Positions 58,366 through 64,000 of a stretch of DNA of 64,000 bases are shown here, piece by piece. Within the stretch, counting starts at the first letter, position 1; each line of letters starts with the position of its first letter. Both the position numbers and the translations under genes were made by a program. The notes below the pieces were generated by a model. That model was not told where the DNA came from and did not search any database. It worked only from the letters and a program-made list of their open reading frames with translations. This stretch comes from Planococcus glaciei (GTDB taxonomy: Bacteria; Bacillota; Bacilli; Bacillales_A; Planococcaceae). The DNA lies in assembly GCF_900099655.1 (NCBI RefSeq), contig NZ_FNDC01000005.1, positions 62,001 through 126,000 of the forward strand, in the 5' to 3' direction.

Positions 58366-61143
58366 ATGCGAAAAGAACAGACACGATATTCTCGGCTGGC
58401 TCAAATCACCAAATTAATCAATACAAAACTTGAATTGAGAGAAGTGCTTGAACACGTCATCACTGCGATTTCCGAAGAAATTGTACAGTGTGATTCGGTC
58501 GGCATTTATTTGCCTGAAGAGAATGGGGATTTCCGCGGCTTTGTCGGCAAACCGGAAATCATAAATGGCATGACATTGGATATGCATTTCATCGATACGG
58601 AATATGATTTGTTGGCAAAAGAAGTGATCGAAACAAAGAAAACGATTTACATTCCGGACACCTCCAAAGATGATCGACCGGATCATCGGGCGGTTGCAGG
58701 TTTCCAAATTAAATCGTTGCTTGGATTGCCCATCACATATGAAGATGAATTATTTGGTCTGGTGTTTTTATTTGACTATGGAATCCCGATGAATTTAAAA
58801 GAAGATGAAATCCAGACGGTGGAAGCTTACGTCAATATGGCGGGCGTTGCCATCCGCAATGCCACCAACTTGACCCGCAAGGAAAACCTGCTGGCTGAAA
58901 AACAGGTGCTGCTGGACTTTACGCGGGAATTGTCGATGTGTTCGACAATGCCGCAAGCGCTGGACAAATGCTTTTCCTACGTCGGCGATGTGCTGAACAA
59001 TTATAATGTCGCCGTCCATCTTTTGGATCCGTTAGCTGAAAAGAAAATTGAACCGGCGACATTGAGCAAAGACAGCGACTGGTCAGAAGAAGACTGGCTG
59101 GAAACCCACACCAAGGCTCCGCTAGATCCCGCCAATGACGGGGTGTTCCAGGAAGTGATCCGCACGAAAATGCCTTTGCTCATTCCGAATGTGTTCGAAG
59201 ATGACCGGCCAAACCATGAAGTCTGCGCCAATTTTGGCATTAAAGGCATGTTCATGATGCCGTTGGTTGCCATGGGAGAAGTACTGGGGGCACTCGCGGT
59301 TCCGGAACTGGAAAAAGAGGAACTTTCATTTGCGGAAGCGGACATGCAGCTGGCTCAGTCTTTGGCAGATGCCACCGCGGCCACCTTATCGAATCTGCTG
59401 TATATGGAAAAGCAGGAAGTCATCATTGAAGAACGGACTTCGGAAATCCGGATCAAGAACAATGAATTGGAACGGGTAGTAGCCGAACTCGGGAATTTGA
59501 GCCGCGAACGGGAGTTGATTTTGAACTCCGCAGGAGACGGATTATTCGGTTTGGATTTGGAAGGGAAAATCACCTTCTGCAATCCTGCCAGCGAATCGAT
59601 GCTTGGCTATGAATCCGGGGAACTGATCGGCAAAAGCTCCGACATCATTTTCGGCAAGAAAAAGCCGGCGATTTCCGAAACGGCTCTTTTTGAACCGAAT
59701 CAGCAGTTTTTCAAAAAAGACAAAACGAGCTTTTCCGTGGAATATGTCATTTCTTCTATTAAAGATGGCAGCCGAGTGCTGGGCGAAGTTGTGTCGTTCA
59801 AAGACATCTCCGAACGGATGAAACTCGAAGAAGAGATCAAATACTTGGCTTATTATGACAGCTTGACCGATTTGCCGAACCGGGTGCTGCTGAATGACCG
59901 TCTGAAACAAATGCTGGATAAATCCAAGGCGAGAGGCAAAAAACTGGCGGTTCTTTATTTGGACCTGGACCGCTTTAAACTGATCAATGATAGCCTGGGG
60001 CACAGTTACGGCGACATTTTGCTGCGTGAATCCGCTGAACGCCTGCGGAGAAGCATTCCAAAAGACGCCATTGTATCACGCCAGGGGGGCGATGAGTTTA
60101 CCATCATTTTGCCGGAAATAAACTGCAAAAAAGATGTGCTGCCGCTCCTCGAGCAAGTCATGGATTCTTTTTCGAAGCCCTACTCGCTTAAAGGGAACGA
60201 AGTCTACATCAAAACAAGCATCGGCATCAGCATGTATCCGCAAGACGGAGATACGGCTGAAGTCCTCATTAAAAACGCGGATGCGGCCATGTATAAGTCA
60301 AAAGAAAAATCAGGGACGTATTATCACTTTTTTGAAAGCGAAATGAGCAACCGAAACCTTGAAAGCATCAAGTTGGAAAATGCTTTGTATAAAGCCTTGG
60401 ACAATGATGAGCTCGAGATTTACTACCAGCCTCAAATCGACAGCAAAACGAACACTTTGATCGGTGCCGAAGCGCTGCTCCGCTGGATTCATCCGACAGA
60501 AGGCATGGTTTCTCCAGTGAACTTCATTCCGCTGGCAGAAGAAACCGGGCTGATCATTCCAATCGGCAAATGGGTGCTGGAAAATGCGTGCCGGCAATTG
60601 ACGGAATGGCATGCAGAGGGACATACCGGGCTCAGTATTTCGGTGAATTTGTCCGGACGCCAATTTGAAGAAGACAATTTGGTCTCCATGGTCGAGGCAA
60701 TCATCAAAGAGCAGAAAATCGATCCGGAATGCCTTCATATCGAACTGACCGAAAATCAATTGATCCGCAACACCGGCGTGACGATCAAAAAAATGAAGGA
60801 ATTAAAGAAGCTCGGCGTGAAAATTGCCATTGATGATTTTGGCACCGGCTATTCATCGTTGGGGTATTTGAAAAACTTCCCGATCGATGCACTCAAAATC
60901 GACCGGTCCTTTGTCCAGGATATCGAACATGACAGCGACAATGCGGCCATTACCGATACCATTATTACATTGGCACAGAACTTGAAACTGAATGTTATCG
61001 CAGAAGGGGTGGAGACTCAGGAGCAATTGGATTTCCTGATGTCCAAAGACTGCTATATCATGCAAGGGTTTTTCTTCAGCAAACCGGTCAAAGCATCGGA
61101 TTTTGCCGAGAAATATTTTATCAACAACAGTACATTACATTAA
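58366..61143 (+). CDS. GAF-GAF-PAS-GGDEF-EAL cyclic-di-GMP protein, 925 aa
   Basis: It probably makes and/or breaks down cyclic-di-GMP in response to a small ligand or redox cue. Domains in order: GAF (about 15-175), second GAF (about 190-345), a short coiled coil (IIEERTSEIRIKNNELERVVAELG), PAS (about 385-490), GGDEF (about 505-670) and EAL (about 685-925). The cyclase motif GGDEF (574-578) is intact; I find no RxxD inhibitory site in the expected spot. The EAL motif (702-704), the DDFGTGYSSLGYL loop and KIDRSFVQDI are intact, so it may do both reactions. No membrane segments. ATG 58366 has GGGGAG 7 bases upstream. Confidence 0.94.
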   Translation: MRKEQTRYSRLAQITKLINTKLELREVLEHVITAISEEIVQCDSVGIYLPEENGDFRGFVGKPEIINGMTLDMHFIDTEYDLLAKEVIETKKTIYIPDTSKDDRPDHRAVAGFQIKSLLGLPITYEDELFGLVFLFDYGIPMNLKEDEIQTVEAYVNMAGVAIRNATNLTRKENLLAEKQVLLDFTRELSMCSTMPQALDKCFSYVGDVLNNYNVAVHLLDPLAEKKIEPATLSKDSDWSEEDWLETHTKAPLDPANDGVFQEVIRTKMPLLIPNVFEDDRPNHEVCANFGIKGMFMMPLVAMGEVLGALAVPELEKEELSFAEADMQLAQSLADATAATLSNLLYMEKQEVIIEERTSEIRIKNNELERVVAELGNLSRERELILNSAGDGLFGLDLEGKITFCNPASESMLGYESGELIGKSSDIIFGKKKPAISETALFEPNQQFFKKDKTSFSVEYVISSIKDGSRVLGEVVSFKDISERMKLEEEIKYLAYYDSLTDLPNRVLLNDRLKQMLDKSKARGKKLAVLYLDLDRFKLINDSLGHSYGDILLRESAERLRRSIPKDAIVSRQGGDEFTIILPEINCKKDVLPLLEQVMDSFSKPYSLKGNEVYIKTSIGISMYPQDGDTAEVLIKNADAAMYKSKEKSGTYYHFFESEMSNRNLESIKLENALYKALDNDELEIYYQPQIDSKTNTLIGAEALLRWIHPTEGMVSPVNFIPLAEETGLIIPIGKWVLENACRQLTEWHAEGHTGLSISVNLSGRQFEEDNLVSMVEAIIKEQKIDPECLHIELTENQLIRNTGVTIKKMKELKKLGVKIAIDDFGTGYSSLGYLKNFPIDALKIDRSFVQDIEHDSDNAAITDTIITLAQNLKLNVIAEGVETQEQLDFLMSKDCYIMQGFFFSKPVKASDFAEKYFINNSTLH

Positions 61144-61160
61144 ATCAGGGGGCTTTAAAA

Positions 61161-62795
61161 ATGAAAGCAGTTCGCTCAGTATTGGAGTATTTGCAAGGCA
61201 TGGGAGTTAAACACGTATTCGGTATTCCAGCAGGTTCCGTCAATGGATTTTTCAATGAGCTTTACGATATGCCTGAAATTACACCAGTTGTCACAAAACA
61301 CGAAGGCGCTGCCGGCTATATGGCCGCTTCTTATGCCAAATACAGCAATCAATTGAGCGTTTGCATCGGCAGCAGCGGCCCAGGAGGCACAAACCTCGTC
61401 ACGGGCGCTGCGAATGCCATGCGTGAGCATTTGCCTGTCCTGTTCTTAACCGGTGCCGTCCCGGTGAGTACAATGGGCTTGAATGCGTCGCAGGAATTGG
61501 ATGCAGATCCGGTATTCAAATCGGTCACCAAATACAGCGTAACGGTTACTGACAGCAAAGACTTGTTGGCTGAAATCGTCAAGGCAGTTGAAATTGCGAT
61601 TTCCGGCGTACCGGGTCCAGTCCATGTGGCCATGCCGATCGACATCCAGCACAGCCCGGTAGGAGAAGTGAAGATTCCGGCTCCAATAAAGCGGGAAAGC
61701 ATGACACCAGATCTCGAAGCGATTAAAAAAGCTGCAAAGGAAATGGCAGAACGTAAGAGCGGCTACATTTTTGCAGGGCAGGGCGCTCGAAATTCTACGG
61801 AAGCATTGATTGAACTGGCAGAATTGCTCGGCTGGCCGATTATGGTTTCGCCGCAGGCAAAAGGGATTATCCGCCACGACCATCCATTGTTTGCCGGGAT
61901 TTTCGGTTTTGCCGGAAGCGAGAACGCCTCAACTTTGATGAACGAAGGCGAGGCCAAAACCCTTCTTGTGGTTGGTTCAAGCCTCGGAGAGACAGCGACA
62001 AACAATTACAACGCCAATATGGCGCAAGACCGCTTCCTTGTTCAACTCGATTTTGATGCATCGGTCTTTAACCGCAAATACGAAGTGGATGTGCCGGTTT
62101 TAGGGGATGTTCAATTAAGCCTGGTATTTTTGATTGAGGAATTGAAGGCGCTTGGGCTAACGGCGAAGCCGCTGAAGCCGCGTGAATTGGCGGAAAAAGA
62201 AGAGCTTGAAGAATACAGCACGAAAAACGTTTTGCTGAAGCTTCAGGAATACTTGCCAGCTTCAACGCGCTACACCATCGACATCGGCGAATTTATGGCG
62301 TACGTCATCCACCATATGAAAGTGCTCGATGAAGGGACGTTTGACATCAATGTCCATTTCGGAGCTATGGGAAGCGGGCTTAGCGCCGCCATCGGCTCGA
62401 AGTTCGCGGAACCGGAGCGCCCGACTGTCGCGATTACGGGAGATGGCTGTTTCTTTATGCACGGCATGGAGATTTTGACGGCAAAAGAATACAATTTGCC
62501 GATCCTGTTTGTGGTTATGAACAACGCCCGCCTCGGTATGGTTTACCACGGACACGCGCTGCAGTTTAAAAGGGTCCATGCTTCGTTCGAGCAGGAACCG
62601 ATCGATATTTCAGCAATGGCAAAAGCGATGAACATCCCGAGCTACCGCATGGACGGCATGGGCGACTTGAATCCGGAAATTCTCGAAAACCTGATGAACA
62701 TGAACGGCCCGGCAGTCCTGGAAGTGGCGCTTGTCGACAACAACACGCCGCCAATGGGCGACCGCGTAAAATTCTTGTCTTCGTTCGGAAAATAA
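61161..62795 (+). CDS. Thiamine-diphosphate-dependent enzyme (pyruvate oxidase / acetolactate synthase-like)
   Basis: A 544-residue TPP enzyme with all three domains. The pyrimidine-binding domain has HVFGIPAGSVNGFFNEL and the catalytic Glu in VVTKHEGAAGYMA. The middle domain has GYIFAGQGARNSTEALIELAELLGWP and KGIIRHDHPLF. The PP domain has the cofactor motif GDGCFFMHGMEILTAKEYNLPILFVVMNNARLGMV. It acts on a 2-keto acid, but which product is formed cannot be settled; true acetolactate synthases are usually longer and sit with ilv or als genes, absent here. It begins 17 bp after the cyclic-di-GMP gene and is likely co-transcribed. Confidence 0.85.
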   Translation: MKAVRSVLEYLQGMGVKHVFGIPAGSVNGFFNELYDMPEITPVVTKHEGAAGYMAASYAKYSNQLSVCIGSSGPGGTNLVTGAANAMREHLPVLFLTGAVPVSTMGLNASQELDADPVFKSVTKYSVTVTDSKDLLAEIVKAVEIAISGVPGPVHVAMPIDIQHSPVGEVKIPAPIKRESMTPDLEAIKKAAKEMAERKSGYIFAGQGARNSTEALIELAELLGWPIMVSPQAKGIIRHDHPLFAGIFGFAGSENASTLMNEGEAKTLLVVGSSLGETATNNYNANMAQDRFLVQLDFDASVFNRKYEVDVPVLGDVQLSLVFLIEELKALGLTAKPLKPRELAEKEELEEYSTKNVLLKLQEYLPASTRYTIDIGEFMAYVIHHMKVLDEGTFDINVHFGAMGSGLSAAIGSKFAEPERPTVAITGDGCFFMHGMEILTAKEYNLPILFVVMNNARLGMVYHGHALQFKRVHASFEQEPIDISAMAKAMNIPSYRMDGMGDLNPEILENLMNMNGPAVLEVALVDNNTPPMGDRVKFLSSFGK

Positions 62796-62850
62796 AAGAC
62801 ACACCAATCAGCGGGCAGTTCTGCCTTTGGTTGTTAAATTGAGATAAAGT

Positions 62851-62885
62851 AAATCCCCTTTTCAAAAATTGAAAAGGGGATTTTT
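62851..62885. terminator. Bidirectional terminator
   Basis: AAATCCCCTTTTC-AAAAATT-GAAAAGGGGATTT, perfect 13-bp stem between convergent genes. A weaker hairpin (GGGCAG/CTGCC inside ACCAA/TTGGT) lies before it at about 62802-62835. Confidence 0.93.
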
Positions 62886-63539
62886 CTATAACTCGGTATA
62901 AGATGCCTGGATGGTCTGATGGATGGCGCCCATGGTTTGGCGCTTGAATTGGTCTGGTACCGAATGGCCGCTTGGGTTGGCGTAATAATAGGCGCCAATT
63001 TTTTCGTCATAAGTGAAGCCCAAATTGCTCAAAGCTTGCTGGAGTTCTTCCGGCAGCTGCTCTTTGCCGGTTTTTTCAATAAAATAAGGAGTCGGAATCA
63101 CTTTTACATCGATGTCGTTTTTTCCAGTATGGACGATAAACAAGTCTTTCTTGTTTTGTACAATCCATTGGTCTTTGGAATAAAGTGAAATTCGCCGTTC
63201 ATGCAATTGGGAAATGCCTTCAAGGTTGGTGCCGAATATATGGTTCAATACGGCGCGGACTTCTGCCCCTGTTGTCGGTTTGTGGTTTTCTGCTATGTAC
63301 AGATCCACCGCAGCTGCAGAAAAATCGCTTGCACCTGGAAACGCGACGGCTACACGCTCGGCAAAGTTTTTATCCAGCAAAGGGGCTTTGGATAAATCCA
63401 AGCCGTATACTTCGCGGATGACAGCACATATTGCTGGTCCATCAATTTGTTCAGTGGATGCAATGCGCTGATCCATCAACGCTACCTTTGTTAATGCTTT
63501 TGCATCTTTTGGAGCTGATTCGGATGACATCTCTCTCAT
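62886..63539 (-). CDS. Conserved hypothetical protein, 217 aa
   Basis: I do not recognise the family. The start at 63539 has AGGGAGGAA 8 bases upstream. The N-terminal third is helical and polar; the middle holds HIFGTNLEGISQLHERRISLYSKDQW and a beta-rich stretch (LFIVHTGKNDIDVKVIPTPYFIEK). The C-terminal part reads ALSNLGFTYDEKIGAYYYANPSGHSVPDQFKRQTMGAIHQTI. No signal peptide or membrane helix. It is monocistronic, convergent with the TPP enzyme and divergent from the PAS gene at 63814. Confidence 0.75.
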   Translation of the reverse strand: MREMSSESAPKDAKALTKVALMDQRIASTEQIDGPAICAVIREVYGLDLSKAPLLDKNFAERVAVAFPGASDFSAAAVDLYIAENHKPTTGAEVRAVLNHIFGTNLEGISQLHERRISLYSKDQWIVQNKKDLFIVHTGKNDIDVKVIPTPYFIEKTGKEQLPEELQQALSNLGFTYDEKIGAYYYANPSGHSVPDQFKRQTMGAIHQTIQASYTEL

Positions 63540-63813
63540 GTTTTATTCCTCCCTGTAAAAAAGAATGGATGCAGTTTCCTATTCATTCCATTATAGCGCA
63601 AACGTCCCAGTAAAAATATTCCTCTTTTCAAAAACTGAAGGATAGGCTAATGTAATCTGAAAAGGATATGATTTATACATTGGAACTGCAAAAACGAGCC
63701 GAACTTACCCGTAACTTTCACAAAAACCTAGAGACAGTAGATGTAAAATGAAAGCTAGGGAAATGATTTATCCGAACGGTCTCTTTAGTAAAAGAAAAGC
63801 GAGCTGAAACGAA

Positions 63814-64000
63814 ATGGTAAACGACAATCGCAATCTTCCGGTTCATACGATCATCAATGCCAGTCCCCATATTATTATTTTGAAAGATCCGGAAGGCCGA
63901 TGGCTGGAAGCCAGTGAAAAAACGATGCAAATCTTTGGGCTGGATAAAGAATGGGTGATCGGCAAAACGGACGTAGAATTAGGGGATATGTATCCGCATT
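63814..64000 (+). CDS. PAS-domain sensor protein (5' part only)
   Basis: An ATG at 63814, just after an in-frame TGA at 63805, opens a frame that stays open to the window end (62 codons). It starts MVNDNRNLPVHTIINASPHI and goes on with IILKDPEGRWLEASEKTMQIFGLDKEWVIGKTDVELGDMYPH. This is a PAS fold opening (sensor core with IGKTDVEL), as found at the start of diguanylate cyclases or histidine kinases. The effector part lies outside the window. The ribosome site is weak (GAGCTGA). In the gap 63540-63813 I see no clear promoter or hairpin. Confidence 0.8.
   Translation, partial: MVNDNRNLPVHTIINASPHIIILKDPEGRWLEASEKTMQIFGLDKEWVIGKTDVELGDMYPH

Noticed and set aside
63718-63930. 70-codon minus-strand frame at the window end
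   Set aside because: It is antisense to the PAS gene start and has no ribosome site.

Overview
The window looks like chromosomal DNA from a low-to-mid GC Gram-positive of the Bacillales, most likely a Planococcus-type member of the Planococcaceae. The reasons are strong AGGAGG-type ribosome sites with several TTG starts, an S-box leader, XylR/NagR/KdgR-type regulators with CcpA-like cre boxes, sigma-A promoters, and compact GC-rich intergenic repeats around stems such as TTCCGCGG and TCCCGCAGGAGTC. The genus is inferred from gene style and repeats, not from a marker gene. I see no rRNA, tRNA, prophage, transposase, CRISPR array or defence system.

Layout. 1-2231: a partial YwqG-like gene and two genes of unknown role. 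2290-7916: a SAM-riboswitch-controlled methionine operon (yitJ-metH). 7987-22904: a xylan/xylose utilisation region with a GH43 xylosidase, XylR, a three-gene sugar importer, a YesL-like protein, xylA-xylB, an aldo/keto reductase, an MsmX-type ATPase, a Gfo/Idh oxidoreductase and aldose epimerase. 23008-26841: a flavin oxidoreductase, a 44-residue small protein, an aldehyde dehydrogenase and an SDR. 26991-33001: a hexuronate/KDG operon (kdgK-kdgA-uxuA-uxuB-kdgR-gntP type). 33244-43435: an N-acetylmuramic acid salvage cluster (murR, murQ, murP, mupG, amiE-like, nagZ, namZ). 43977-49803: a GlcNAc operon (nagE, nagA, nagB, nagR, an HPr and a SIS protein). 49945-57657: housekeeping and accessory genes (GNAT, CsbD, exonuclease, ABC exporter, methyltransferase, DUF1801, and an XRE-cupin regulator divergent from an MFS/ornithine-cyclodeaminase pair). 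58366-64000: a GAF-GAF-PAS-GGDEF-EAL protein followed by a TPP-dependent enzyme, an unknown gene, and the start of a PAS protein.

How it works together. Most of the window is a carbohydrate scavenging block. Xylo-oligosaccharides are imported, cut to xylose and fed through XylA/XylB to the pentose phosphate pathway. Glucuronate- or galacturonate-derived mannonate goes through UxuA, KdgK and KdgA. Peptidoglycan fragments are trimmed outside the cell by NamZ, NagZ and the AmiE-like hydrolase; MurNAc and MurNAc-GlcNAc enter through MurP, are processed by MupG and MurQ to GlcNAc-6P, and then meet the neighbouring NagA/NagB route to fructose-6P. Cre-like boxes lie at the xyl, kdg and nag promoters, beside specific operators for XylR, a KdgR-like LacI protein and NagR.

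The least ordinary part is the intergenic DNA. Two related 351-434 bp elements lie in opposite orientation, each between copies of terminator-hairpin sequence. One of them carries an extra ~100 bp palindromic cassette at a site that is uninterrupted in the other copy. Separate 20-bp and 21-bp period arrays sit next to intrinsic terminators. The murein-salvage cluster also combines genes known from two different pathway versions.
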